Virus record (IMG/VR): IMGVR_UViG_3300043788_000114
Span: 1-64,000 of that record
From: a virus
Strand: one strand, 5' to 3'
DNA: 64,000 nt
The notes beneath the pieces were generated by a model. The model was not told where the DNA came from. It did not search any database and saw nothing but the letters and a program-made list of their open reading frames with translations. This document shows positions 1-7,863 of this stretch, piece by piece (position 1 is the stretch's first letter; each line of letters begins with the position of its first letter). The position numbers were made by a program, and so were the translations under genes.

Positions 1-309
1 CGAGTCGAAACCGACGAGGACCGCGCCAAGAAATCGCTCGGAGAAAGCGACCAGCCAATCAACGAATGGCTCACCGATCTCGGAGACCCAGAAGAAGGCG
101 ACCACACCTTCGACCGAACCAGACAGTACATCCAAGACCACCCGGAAGAATTCAAAATCCCCATTGCCCGTCCCAAGACTACCGCAGAAGAGGGACTCGC
201 AGTTGGAGGTCCTGAACCGGCTAAAGGTGAGCCCGGAGGACCTGCGGAAAGCACCGCCAATAACCCGCCTGCTAAAGAGCGCGTTCGGGGGAAGAAAACT
301 CGTTCTTGA
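1..309 (+). CDS. Hypothetical protein, 3' end of a gene cut by the window edge
   Basis: The first frame is open from base 1 to a TGA at 307-309, giving at least 102 residues. The N-terminus lies outside the window. The visible part is acidic, then becomes rich in Gly, Pro and Glu, and ends with a basic tail (KERVRGKKTRS). No family is recognised. It lies directly upstream of the terminase genes, so it probably belongs to the packaging region. The frame competes with a longer reading of the next gene over 164-309; I favour this one because the next gene has an ATG just after this stop. Confidence 0.5.
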   Translation, partial: RVETDEDRAKKSLGESDQPINEWLTDLGDPEEGDHTFDRTRQYIQDHPEEFKIPIARPKTTAEEGLAVGGPEPAKGEPGGPAESTANNPPAKERVRGKKTRS

Positions 310-313
310 TGCG

Positions 314-811
314 ATGCGTTTCGCCACGAGCGATGAAGTAATCGAGCCATTCCTTGAGAAATACGATTCCCTTTCCGAGCAGGACAGAAGGGCGGCTTCC
401 TTCGAAGCAATCGGCCTATCTGCTGGGTTGAATCTTAATCACCTCTACGGATCGGCAAGCATTGCCGTAGCCGCGTACTGCGGAAACAAGAGCCGCCTGA
501 TCGCCGTAACCAATCATCCCAAGGTGATGCAGAAGCGAGTCGAGTATGCACTCATCGCTGGCGGCGAAAAAGATCGCACCGCTTTGGACATTATGGTTGG
601 CTCTCAGCAATCTGCTAAAGGACCGACATTCATCGGAAAAGCGATATTCGGTGGTCCTTCCGCCAAGAAAGCGAAGGGCGATGATGACGACGATTCGGAA
701 GAGGAAACAGCGGCTACGCCGATGGTGGATGACATCGACGGTCTTTTCCCGGCAGCGGACGTAGTGCAGAACAAGTTGGTACCGATCCGGCAGAGATTGC
801 TCGATAAGTAA
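314..811 (+). CDS. Hypothetical packaging-region protein, candidate small terminase subunit
   Basis: A protein of 165 residues read from the ATG at 314; the frame is open back to a TTG at 164, so an N-terminus 50 residues longer is possible. The body is mostly helical in appearance, followed by a poly-Asp/Glu stretch (GDDDDDSEEE, around residues 120-129) and a short conserved-looking tail. Sequence alone does not identify it. The candidate role as DNA-recognition (small) terminase rests only on its position upstream of the large subunit, with a homing endonuclease gene wedged between them. No good Shine-Dalgarno sequence is seen for either start. Confidence 0.6.
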   Translation: MRFATSDEVIEPFLEKYDSLSEQDRRAASFEAIGLSAGLNLNHLYGSASIAVAAYCGNKSRLIAVTNHPKVMQKRVEYALIAGGEKDRTALDIMVGSQQSAKGPTFIGKAIFGGPSAKKAKGDDDDDSEEETAATPMVDDIDGLFPAADVVQNKLVPIRQRLLDK

Positions 812-844
812 GGTGAAAAATGGCGAATTATTGTGGAGGATACA

Positions 845-910
845 GGGGTGTCGAGCGTTGCCACGCTCAGCTTTCGCCAGTCCATCTCAGGAGGATGGCC
901 ATGACACCCC
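845..910 (+). promoter_or_regulatory. Structured translational leader of the HNH-AP2 gene (copy 1 of 3)
   Basis: Outer helix P1 pairs GGGGTGTC (845-852) with GACACCCC (903-910), so it contains the third base of the start codon at 901 and the next codons. P2 follows at once: GAGCG (853-857) with CGCTC (864-868). P3 pairs CCATC (882-886) with GATGG (894-898) and holds the Shine-Dalgarno AGGAG in its loop. Copies with the same layout but different helix sequences precede the endonuclease genes at 41036 (reverse) and 61574. This predicts an initiation region closed until P1 and P3 open. Confidence 0.75.
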
Positions 911-1809
911 TTCAATCGAGATTACCATCGATATTTGGCTGCATATGTCGTGACGAACACTGTCTGATCCCTCGCGGAAAATGCCACTGCGGTTGCGGAA
1001 AAGATACGCCGATAGCGAAAAAGACAAGAAAAGAACGCGGTGATGTTAGGGGATACCCGCATAAATATATTCTTGGCCACACGAGAAATGTTGGACACCG
1101 CCCCTTTCTTCCAGCAGGCATGTGCGTGTGTCGCGATCCAAATTGCACAATACCATTTGGTTTTTGCCACTGCGGATGTGGTCAGAAAACAAATATTGCG
1201 CCAAATTCTGATACGAAATCTTATTGGATTAAGGGTTTGCCAATTCCATTTCTTCTTGGTCACCATCGTAGGGAAATTCCAATTGCTGAAGATGCCGCGC
1301 CATTCAAAATCAACGGCTTCTATTGTAGATTGATTCCACTAACGCAGGGATTGCATGTAATCATTTGGGAGGCAGACTACAAATACTTAATGCACTGGAA
1401 GTGGTTTGCTGTTTGGGATGAGAATGCAAGATCGTTCTATGCTGGACGCCAAATAAGGGAGAAAAAAGGGAAACAATACACGCAATACATGCATCGGCAG
1501 CTTCTTGGTCTTGGAAAAGGCGATAAGCGACTAGGAGATCACGCAAACGGCAACACCCTAGACTGCCGCAGAGACAATCTTCGCTATGCAGGCTACGACG
1601 GCAACGCTCGTAATAGGAAAAAGCAACGCAACAATACGTCTGGTTTTAAGGGAGTTTCGCTAGATAGAGATACGGGGTTATATTCAGCAAATATAAGGGT
1701 CAACGGGGTATTGATTTATCTCGGGAGAAGGGGTTCTGCGCGCTTAGCTCACGAACTATATTGCTTTGCATCCAAATCGCTCCATGGAGAATTTTCTCGT
1801 GTACAGTGA
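901..1809 (+). CDS. HNH homing endonuclease with AP2-type DNA-binding domain
   Basis: A protein of 302 residues. It begins with two similar Cys-rich zinc-binding repeats (CICRDEHC and CHCGCG at about 14-33; CVCRDPNC and CHCGCG at about 75-94). An HNH_3-type nuclease core follows (YMHRQLLG near 186, then DHANGNTLDCRRDNLR near 213-228). It ends in an AP2-like three-stranded DNA-binding domain (about 245-300). Free-standing HNH-AP2 genes are known selfish homing endonucleases. The frame is open up to 820, but the ATG at 901 is chosen because AGGAG lies 8-10 bases upstream and all three leader-bearing genes here begin Met-(Thr/Ala)-Pro. Base composition is more AT-rich than its neighbours. The gene splits the packaging region between the candidate small subunit and terL. 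Confidence 0.9.
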   Translation: MTPLQSRLPSIFGCICRDEHCLIPRGKCHCGCGKDTPIAKKTRKERGDVRGYPHKYILGHTRNVGHRPFLPAGMCVCRDPNCTIPFGFCHCGCGQKTNIAPNSDTKSYWIKGLPIPFLLGHHRREIPIAEDAAPFKINGFYCRLIPLTQGLHVIIWEADYKYLMHWKWFAVWDENARSFYAGRQIREKKGKQYTQYMHRQLLGLGKGDKRLGDHANGNTLDCRRDNLRYAGYDGNARNRKKQRNNTSGFKGVSLDRDTGLYSANIRVNGVLIYLGRRGSARLAHELYCFASKSLHGEFSRVQ

Positions 1810-1858
1810 GCGCATCGCATTGCAAAACTTAAACTACTTCGCATCCTCTGAAGGATGG

Positions 1859-3958
1859 ATGCCGGTTTACCACACCTTCGACGAGATCAGGAACTTCACA
1901 GCCTACATCAATAAAATCGTCAAGCCGATGGAGTCCAACTCCAAAAGCACCTACTACGGTCTCGTCGAGCCGATCACTGAAAAGCGCAGACAAGAAATAT
2001 ACCGCTGGATCGAGAACGAGCAAATTCTTTGCGGCCTCGATTATGGATATTGGCGTGACAATTACGCCTACGTCGTGAACGAAGGTGGACAGGTCGTAAA
2101 GTTCAAGAACAGGCGCTCGCAGGATGTGTTCGACTCCGTTGTCGCGATGCTAGAAGAGCAGGAGGCGGGCATACAGATACTCACGCTGAAGGCTCGTCAG
2201 GTGGGCATCACTACGCTGGTCGCTTTGATGTTTATTCACAGGATGCTTTTCGTCCCGAACACGCTCGCCGTCATGGCCTCGGTGCAAAAAGAGAAGTCGG
2301 AAGAGATCGAAGTTAAGCTCAACACGGCTTACGAAATGTGTCCTTTCTGGCTGAAGCCAATGAGAGAGCCGAAGAGGAGCTTTTCGAACGGATCGCGCCT
2401 CAACATCGAATCTGGAATGCAACCGAAGGGAATTGCGCAGGGAAAAACGCCAACGCTAATTCACATTTCCGAGATCGGGCTGATCCCGAATCCGCACAAT
2501 GTGATCGAAGAAGGACTTCTCCCGGCCACGCACTCGAACAAAAACCTGTTCATGGTATTCGAAGGAACCGGCTCCGGCAACGTTGGATGGTTCCCAGACT
2601 TCTGGCGCTCGCAGAAGAGAGACTGGCCGCTCGGGCTCGCCAGAATGTGCCCGGTATTCATTTCGTGGCCGCTCGCAACCGATCTGTACCCTCAAGCAGA
2701 CTGGCTAAGACAGCATCCTGTTCCAGCGGGATTCTACGAAAAGAGGACCGAGGCAACCAAGGCTCACATTTCTCGGTGCGAATCGTATATCCGCAACACT
2801 CCTTACCTTTCGAAAGTCGTCGGATCAAGCTACCGCGTGCCTATCGAGCAACAATGGTTCTGGGAATTTGAGTGGCGTCAAGCAAAGGAAAGACATTCCC
2901 TGTTCCAGCACGCCGCGCGGCTCCCGGCAGACGATTTTGAGGCTCTCACGGGAGAACACGATAGCGTCTTTGATCAAGAAAAAATCATGGAGATCGAGGA
3001 CCACATTTACGAAATCAAAACAGATGGGTCCAAGTCGCGGCGGAAACCGGTGCAGGCTTACGCAATCACTGGTCACTCGATTGACGAGGAGTTCGAGCCG
3101 GAGGATTCGCAGATCGATCCTTATGAAGAGGTGATCCACCTGATCTGGAGATCGCATCGTGGCGAGCGTTACGATTGGGAATTAGTTCCGCTCCGTCCGT
3201 TCGACGAGGAAAATGAGAATGAGACTCTGGACAAACTTCTGGTCTTCGAGCCGCCGAAAAAAGGAGAACTCTACAGTTGCGGTGTGGACACGGCGCACGG
3301 CCTCGGCAAAGAGGATGAAGATCGTTTTTGCGCATCGATGACGCGCGTTTCAAGTGGATCAGGCTCCGACGTTCAATCCTGTGAACTCACTTCAAATCGC
3401 TTCTCCCCAGCGCAGGCCGTTCCGTTCCTTGCCGCAATAGCAACGTGGTACGGACAGGGATCAGGGCACTATCGCGGCGTCAAATTCTCCATCGAACAGG
3501 TTGAAGGCCCCGGCGACACGTGCCAGAACCAATTAAAGATTATGGGTTTTTCATGGCACCACACTCCGGGAAGGCTCGATGGCAAGAAGATCAAAGACGA
3601 AAACCGGCACCGTGAAGGTTGGTACTCTAACAAAACGACCGTGCCGATTCTCATGGACCGTTTCGTTGAGGCTGTGAATGGCGGCTGGTACGTTCCTCAG
3701 TCCAAATGGCTGATCGAGGAATTGAAGACGCTCGAACGTCACACGGTGGACGGTGGCAGGGACAAGATGGTTCACCAGAAAAGTAAACACGACGACAGAG
3801 TGCGTGGCGCTGCGCAGAGCTATTTGAATATGCACACCTACGACGATCTTGCAATGCGCAGTCAAAGGCGCTACGCTGTCCCACATAAGAAAAAGCATGA
3901 CCCCAACGAAGGCGTTTGCATGGCGAACGCTTTCTCTGTGGGCGACTGGAACGAATGA
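1859..3958 (+). CDS. terL: Terminase large subunit (ATPase and nuclease DNA-packaging motor)
   Basis: Drives ATP-dependent DNA translocation into the prohead and cuts the concatemer. Numbering from the 1859 start (699 residues): Walker A-like KARQVGITT at about 111-119, Walker B-like LIHISEIG at about 200-207, then an RNase H-fold nuclease with Asp477 (CGVDTAHG), Glu546 (IEQVEG) and an Asp pair at 645-646 (HDDRVRG). The frame is open further up to an ATG at 1766, inside the end of the upstream endonuclease gene. I choose 1859 because GAAGG lies 5 bases ahead and it avoids the overlap. A nuclease-domain relative lies at 5746-6456. The family assignment is secure; the start is not. Confidence 0.93.
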   Translation: MPVYHTFDEIRNFTAYINKIVKPMESNSKSTYYGLVEPITEKRRQEIYRWIENEQILCGLDYGYWRDNYAYVVNEGGQVVKFKNRRSQDVFDSVVAMLEEQEAGIQILTLKARQVGITTLVALMFIHRMLFVPNTLAVMASVQKEKSEEIEVKLNTAYEMCPFWLKPMREPKRSFSNGSRLNIESGMQPKGIAQGKTPTLIHISEIGLIPNPHNVIEEGLLPATHSNKNLFMVFEGTGSGNVGWFPDFWRSQKRDWPLGLARMCPVFISWPLATDLYPQADWLRQHPVPAGFYEKRTEATKAHISRCESYIRNTPYLSKVVGSSYRVPIEQQWFWEFEWRQAKERHSLFQHAARLPADDFEALTGEHDSVFDQEKIMEIEDHIYEIKTDGSKSRRKPVQAYAITGHSIDEEFEPEDSQIDPYEEVIHLIWRSHRGERYDWELVPLRPFDEENENETLDKLLVFEPPKKGELYSCGVDTAHGLGKEDEDRFCASMTRVSSGSGSDVQSCELTSNRFSPAQAVPFLAAIATWYGQGSGHYRGVKFSIEQVEGPGDTCQNQLKIMGFSWHHTPGRLDGKKIKDENRHREGWYSNKTTVPILMDRFVEAVNGGWYVPQSKWLIEELKTLERHTVDGGRDKMVHQKSKHDDRVRGAAQSYLNMHTYDDLAMRSQRRYAVPHKKKHDPNEGVCMANAFSVGDWNE

Positions 3959-3970
3959 CCGGGAGGAAGT

Positions 3971-4231
3971 ATGGGATTCAAAGATTGGTTCAAGAAGAAA
4001 GAGAAGCCGCCAGCGGTGACGCTTGTCGCGGAAGCACCTGCCGAATTGGATGAGGTCAGCAGGGTCGCAAACCATTTCGCCAAAGGCGGCGAGATCGTCG
4101 ATCTGACGAACCGCGACCGCAAACCGAATGACGGAATGCCTTCCGATCAGAGCATGATGCACCCGTGGAACGAGGCACACACGGGTACGCGGAGAGGACT
4201 ATCCAATCTGGGGAAGGGGGATCGGCGATGA
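3971..4231 (+). CDS. Small hypothetical protein
   Basis: An 86-residue protein with a strong ribosome site (GGGAGGAA just before the ATG). It begins with a basic amphipathic segment (MGFKDWFKKKEKP) and has no Cys motif or membrane span. The stop overlaps the next start by four bases (ATGA), so the two are translationally coupled. No family is recognised. Confidence 0.75.
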   Translation: MGFKDWFKKKEKPPAVTLVAEAPAELDEVSRVANHFAKGGEIVDLTNRDRKPNDGMPSDQSMMHPWNEAHTGTRRGLSNLGKGDRR

Positions 4232-4650
4232 GTGAGCGGAAGATCGCAGTACCGGAAGGAATGCTGAAGGCGGCACTGGATGGGCTGGGCATCGAAATTG
4301 TGGAGGCGCGGCGACAGTATGTTGAGAACGCCCTCGAAGCTGCCCTGCGCTGGCTGAGCTTGCATCCGGTGGTGCCGACAAAGGAGCAGACTGTAGTTTT
4401 ACGTGACTTGGACACCAACATATCAGCACAGTATGGACAAACTGCTCCAACATGCGCGTCTGTCTCGGCAGTAGTGACATTCTGGCAGCGCCGCATGTTC
4501 CTCGCGCCGGAGCAGGAAGTGATTCCAGTCGCGCAGACTATAGACCTAATCTGGAAAGCCCCAGAGGGAGACAGCCAAGACAGGAAAGATGCGAGAAACA
4601 CAACAACGACGTTTTTGAAGCCTATCGGAGAGGCCAGAAAGCAGGTGTGA
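4228..4650 (+). CDS. Hypothetical protein
   Basis: A 140-residue protein read from the ATG at 4228, which overlaps the upstream TGA; GAAGGGGG sits ahead of it. The frame is open further upstream, but the overlap and ribosome site favour this start. The N-terminal half looks helical (an Ala/Leu/Glu-rich stretch at residues 10-45). No known domain is recognised. Confidence 0.7.
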   Translation: MSERKIAVPEGMLKAALDGLGIEIVEARRQYVENALEAALRWLSLHPVVPTKEQTVVLRDLDTNISAQYGQTAPTCASVSAVVTFWQRRMFLAPEQEVIPVAQTIDLIWKAPEGDSQDRKDARNTTTTFLKPIGEARKQV

Positions 4651-4714
4651 GATGAATATCGGAGACTTCCAAGGGCACTGCTCTACAACTAGCACACCGC
4701 GCTACTAGAATCCG

Positions 4715-4882
4715 ATGTGTCGCTGCCAAACTTACCCAGATAATCTTGGTCCGTGCAGAACGTGGGAGGAAGGCGGCAATGGGAGATGTGTTTACTGCGA
4801 CCATGAACGAGATTGCCACTTCATTCTGACTGGCATGACACATGGCGAGCCGAATGCGGAGGGAAAGGAAATTCCGCTATGA
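4715..4882 (+). CDS. Small Cys-rich zinc-binding protein
   Basis: A 55-residue protein. Its core has the pattern CRCQTYPDNLGPC, then GGNGRCVYCDHERDC, giving at least six Cys and a His suited to two zinc sites. Almost the same pattern (CKCPTYPGNLGPC then GGNGRCVYCDHETDC) forms the C-terminus of the protein encoded on the other strand at 51505-51999. The two genes therefore share a duplicated domain. The stop overlaps the next start (ATGA). The upstream Shine-Dalgarno is weak. Function unknown. Confidence 0.65.
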   Translation: MCRCQTYPDNLGPCRTWEEGGNGRCVYCDHERDCHFILTGMTHGEPNAEGKEIPL

Positions 4883-5067
4883 ATGCCTCACAATTTACGC
4901 AAAAACAGATCAACGCGATTTGGAATAAGTTGGATGGGTTCCCTGTCGGTGAATGGAGCGATGTATCTTCATGCGTAACCATCCCGTTCGCAAAGGCCAG
5001 AATTACCGTAAACGGAGAATTGGAACGCTCACTCGAAATATCGATTGAGCCTCTGGTGGTCAACTGA
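4879..5067 (+). CDS. Small hypothetical protein
   Basis: A 62-residue protein from the ATG at 4879, which overlaps the previous stop; GGAGGGAAAGGAA precedes it. The frame continues upstream, but the coupled start is preferred. It has no motif I recognise. Confidence 0.65.
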   Translation: MNASQFTQKQINAIWNKLDGFPVGEWSDVSSCVTIPFAKARITVNGELERSLEISIEPLVVN

Positions 5068-5074
5068 GGTAATT

Positions 5075-5749
5075 ATGAAGTTTATCCGTCTCACTAAGCG
5101 CCATAACGAGCACGAGCGATGCCTCGTTTTATGGACTCCGTGGATGACAGTCGTGTTCGACTTTGGTTCTGTGCAGTGCAGAGGAACCGACGAGTTCGAA
5201 CTGGTGATCAAATATCGCGCGTGGGGTCCTGTTTTCTACTGGGGAAACCGCGACATTGAGAAGTTGGGCGAGCGGAACAAGTTCGACAGTTTCCAGTTCG
5301 CCCGCATTCAGCCGCGTTACGCAGAACTTCGTAAGAAGCGTATCGATGACCGCGACTTCTACGAAATCCGGGAACAACTCGTCCGTCAAGGCAAGCGGAA
5401 AAACCCTGCCAACATGACCTATGCCGAGCGCCATGCGGCGACGATGGATGCGGTGAAAACGATGGAGTTCAGCAACAACTTCGTCCACCTGATGACGACG
5501 CCAGTAGCTAAACTTGCCTTGGAGCGTGGCGAGATTGTGACGGACGACGTGACAGGCGAGGTGTTAACGGAGAAGATTTACGACGAGCACGCAGAAAAAA
5601 GCCTAAAACTACCAGTCCGCAACATGGGGATTTTGGGATTCAAAAAAGCAAAGGACCGAGACGGTTACGAGGCAATATGCGTACCGGGCATGGAGCGTCG
5701 GCAAATGGCGACGAGCGAAGATTTGAAGATGATCGGAGGCGGAGAATGA
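5075..5749 (+). CDS. Hypothetical protein
   Basis: A 224-residue protein. The ATG at 5075 follows GAGG and lies after the previous gene's stop; the longer reading from 5045 would overlap it. The N-terminal half has alternating hydrophobic and aromatic residues (ERCLVLWTPW, VVFDFGSVQC), and the C-terminal half is charged. The stop overlaps the next start by four bases. No family recognised. Confidence 0.75.
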   Translation: MKFIRLTKRHNEHERCLVLWTPWMTVVFDFGSVQCRGTDEFELVIKYRAWGPVFYWGNRDIEKLGERNKFDSFQFARIQPRYAELRKKRIDDRDFYEIREQLVRQGKRKNPANMTYAERHAATMDAVKTMEFSNNFVHLMTTPVAKLALERGEIVTDDVTGEVLTEKIYDEHAEKSLKLPVRNMGILGFKKAKDRDGYEAICVPGMERRQMATSEDLKMIGGGE

Positions 5750-6456
5750 ATAGGCGATCCCTTTTCAAGTTCTTTGGTATCGGAGTGGCGACGGCTGTGG
5801 TTGCGCCTAATTTCCTAGTTGAAACAAAGATGCGTAAACTCGATAAAGTAGTCAGCAGGAGGACAAATATCCCATCGCCATCGATATGCGGCGATATGTA
5901 CGAGCGGCCCCGCAAAGGATACGATTATAGTATCGGCGTGTACGTCGGAGACGAGATAAGCAGTCTTGATCCTTCCTGTATATCGATAATGCGCAAGGGT
6001 AACGGTAATGAATCAGATGTGCAAGCAGCCGAATTTATATACGGGCAGATGAGCGTGCTCGCATTAGTCGAACAGGTTGCATATTGGGCCAAGTGGTACG
6101 GCGCTAAGTGCAAGGATTCAAGAGGTCCACTAATAGTGATTGAACAGGTACAAGGGTATGGAGACCTTTGTCAAGCACAGTTGAAGATCGCAGGAATGAC
6201 ACGTTTTCATCGTGCCGCAGGGTATATTCCAAACAAGCCGCCAATGGTCAGAGATGGGTGGTATAGCACAAGGATGTCCACCCCACTTATTTTCTACAGA
6301 TTTTTTGAAGCGCTTGAGAATGGCTGGTACCGACCGAATTCAGAGACACTGAAGGACTGTCTGAAGCAGTACCCGCCAGAGGATTCAAGAAGAGGATGCC
6401 TCGCAGCGGCGGCGCAGTCTTACGTAGGCGCTCATGGATTGGAGCGTCGAGCATGA
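5746..6456 (+). CDS. Stand-alone, probably inactive terminase nuclease-domain paralogue with Tat-like N-terminus
   Basis: A 236-residue protein. Residues about 60-230 match the nuclease half of the large terminase encoded 2 kb upstream: IEQVQGYGDLCQAQLKI against IEQVEGPGDTCQNQLKI, DGWYSTRMSTP against EGWYSNKTTVP, and AAQSY near both C-termini. The ATPase half is absent. The first catalytic Asp is Tyr66 here and the Asp pair is replaced (RRGCLAAAA), while the Glu in IEQV stays, so cleavage is unlikely. The N-terminus MNRRSLFKFFGIG followed by a hydrophobic stretch resembles a twin-arginine export signal. It could be a decoy or regulator of packaging or an exported protein. Both neighbours overlap it by ATGA. 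Confidence 0.75.
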   Translation: MNRRSLFKFFGIGVATAVVAPNFLVETKMRKLDKVVSRRTNIPSPSICGDMYERPRKGYDYSIGVYVGDEISSLDPSCISIMRKGNGNESDVQAAEFIYGQMSVLALVEQVAYWAKWYGAKCKDSRGPLIVIEQVQGYGDLCQAQLKIAGMTRFHRAAGYIPNKPPMVRDGWYSTRMSTPLIFYRFFEALENGWYRPNSETLKDCLKQYPPEDSRRGCLAAAAQSYVGAHGLERRA

Positions 6457-7151
6457 GCAAATGGATCAATGTCACGAAGGCACTTCCCGACACTGAAACA
6501 CCGCGTATCGTCGGATGGATGGCTGGGCGAGCTGAGCCGTGCTGGTTTTCTGACGGCAAGTGGTACCTCTACGATGGCACGTTCTTTCTCACCGAAAAGA
6601 GCAGAATCCACACCGTAACGCATTGGATGGCCATCGACTGGATGACGTCAATGGAGTGGCCAGCGCACGGACCGGGTATCGTCAACCGATTACGGCACCA
6701 CGTGGGGCGATTGACGCGAGGAGCGTCAAACATGGCACGCGACATGCGACCGGGAGGATGGGGAAGCAAAGCGCAGCTTTCAAAAAAGCCTGTTTTCTAT
6801 CGCGACTCCTCCGGTAAGATCATGAGCGGGATGCCAGAGAATGTTCCGACACCGCGTGGATTGGAAAGGATAGTCTGCGGTTCCGCTATCGAAGCTGAGC
6901 GATACTCCGAAATGCAGCGTCGGCAAGAACGCGTCGAGCATGGTCGCGAATCCGAAAGGCGCGGGGCTATCGAAGCGGAGTTCCAAGCCGAAATTCGCTC
7001 GGAGATGCGGACAAAAATGGCGAATGCGAGGAATCCAATCAACCGCGAATTCATGCGGCGGGCGCTCGAACGGAACGCACAGATAGGCGATCCGACCGCT
7101 TACGAACGCGAGAGCTACCTACACGCAGAAGGATTCGAACAAGGCCATTGA
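6453..7151 (+). CDS. DUF551-like protein with charged helical tail
   Basis: A 232-residue protein from the ATG overlapping the previous TGA. The first 65 residues fit the small DUF551 pattern common in phages: it opens with SKWINVTKALPDTE, has a central W/Y-rich strand, and ends with VTHWMAIDW. A linker follows, then a long charged helix (about 150-215, rich in Arg, Glu and Met). The role of DUF551 proteins is unknown. Confidence 0.7.
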   Translation: MSKWINVTKALPDTETPRIVGWMAGRAEPCWFSDGKWYLYDGTFFLTEKSRIHTVTHWMAIDWMTSMEWPAHGPGIVNRLRHHVGRLTRGASNMARDMRPGGWGSKAQLSKKPVFYRDSSGKIMSGMPENVPTPRGLERIVCGSAIEAERYSEMQRRQERVEHGRESERRGAIEAEFQAEIRSEMRTKMANARNPINREFMRRALERNAQIGDPTAYERESYLHAEGFEQGH

Positions 7152-7164
7152 AAGCAGGGAATCC

Positions 7165-7530
7165 GTGGACGCCATCGATCAGTTGCTCTACATGCCTGCA
7201 TCGTTCGTTTGCGACAAGTGCAACTTTCATTTGGAAAAGGCAACTCTCTTCGCGGCCTCCGGGGAGATCGGTATTCCAGTGGAAGGCTATGAGCCGGAAC
7301 CGTGCCCCAACGATGGAGAGCTTCTCCGTCACGTGACATGGAAAGAGGCGTATGAAAACACGATCAAGCACAGCAACGAAATGATGCTGGCTTTGATCGA
7401 ATCGGTGAAACTTCAGAGCCACTACGCGGCGCAACTCAATGCATACGACGAGGGTAGAAGAAGAGAGTTTTCGTGCCCAGCGGAGTGGATTCAAAGGCTG
7501 ATCGACACGGGCGTGATTGAGTCCCGTTAA
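7165..7530 (+). CDS. Small zinc-ribbon-like hypothetical protein
   Basis: A 121-residue protein with a GTG start at 7165 preceded by AGGGA. An FVCDKCNF motif near residue 15 and a later Cys-Pro pair (EPCPNDGE) suggest a partial zinc site. The rest is helical and ends with EWIQRLIDTGVIE. No other start with a better ribosome site is seen. Function unknown. Confidence 0.6.
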   Translation: MDAIDQLLYMPASFVCDKCNFHLEKATLFAASGEIGIPVEGYEPEPCPNDGELLRHVTWKEAYENTIKHSNEMMLALIESVKLQSHYAAQLNAYDEGRRREFSCPAEWIQRLIDTGVIESR

Positions 7531-7558
7531 TCGGGTAGCAAAATATCTTAAAAATTGC

Positions 7559-7588
7559 TTGACAATGTAGTGCGCAATGCACTACGTT
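7559..7588 (+). promoter_or_regulatory. Promoter with palindromic operator for the ribbon-helix-helix gene
   Basis: A perfect TTGACA -35 box (7559-7564) is followed 18 bases later by a weak -10, TACGTT (7583-7588). Between them lies a perfect inverted repeat, GTAGTGC (7567-7573) and GCACTAC (7579-7585), with a 5-base centre. The gene downstream encodes a ribbon-helix-helix protein, a family that binds such short palindromes, so autorepression is the simple reading. Confidence 0.65.
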
Positions 7589-7593
7589 TAGCC

Positions 7594-7761
7594 ATGGAAC
7601 GAAGCCCTACAAGTTTCCGCTTATCGACTGTGGCTTTGGAGTTGATTGTCAAACTCTCAAAGGCGCTTGGAGTTTCCCAGACCTCTATCGTGGAGATGGC
7701 GATTCGGGAACTGGCCAAGCGGAACAAGATAAAACTCAGTGGCAAGGAAAGCTCTGTCTAG
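7594..7761 (+). CDS. Ribbon-helix-helix (CopG/Arc-like) DNA-binding protein
   Basis: A 55-residue protein from the ATG at 7594. A short beta segment (SFRLST) is followed by two helices (ALELIVKLSKALG and QTSIVEMAIRELAKR), the typical layout of ribbon-helix-helix repressors, which bind DNA as dimers through the strand. The perfect palindrome in its own promoter is the probable operator. The upstream TTG at 7555 would place the operator inside the gene and is rejected. No toxin partner gene is obvious next to it. Confidence 0.75.
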   Translation: MERSPTSFRLSTVALELIVKLSKALGVSQTSIVEMAIRELAKRNKIKLSGKESSV

Positions 7762-7863
7762 GCTTGATGGGGAGTGGTGTGCCTGTGCATGACGAGATGC
7801 GGTGCTCCGGGGTTTGGCGTGGTTGGGCGAGGTACTAAAAAATTCAAAAACGAGGTGAATGAT

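Noticed and set aside
820-900. Coding start of the HNH-AP2 gene at 820
   Set aside because: The bases 845-900 form the structured leader shared with two other endonuclease genes, and the ribosome site AGGAG serves the ATG at 901.
604-915. Reverse-strand reading frame of 103 residues
   Set aside because: A shadow of the forward gene: low-complexity Ser run from the GAT/GAA-rich acidic stretch, no ribosome site.
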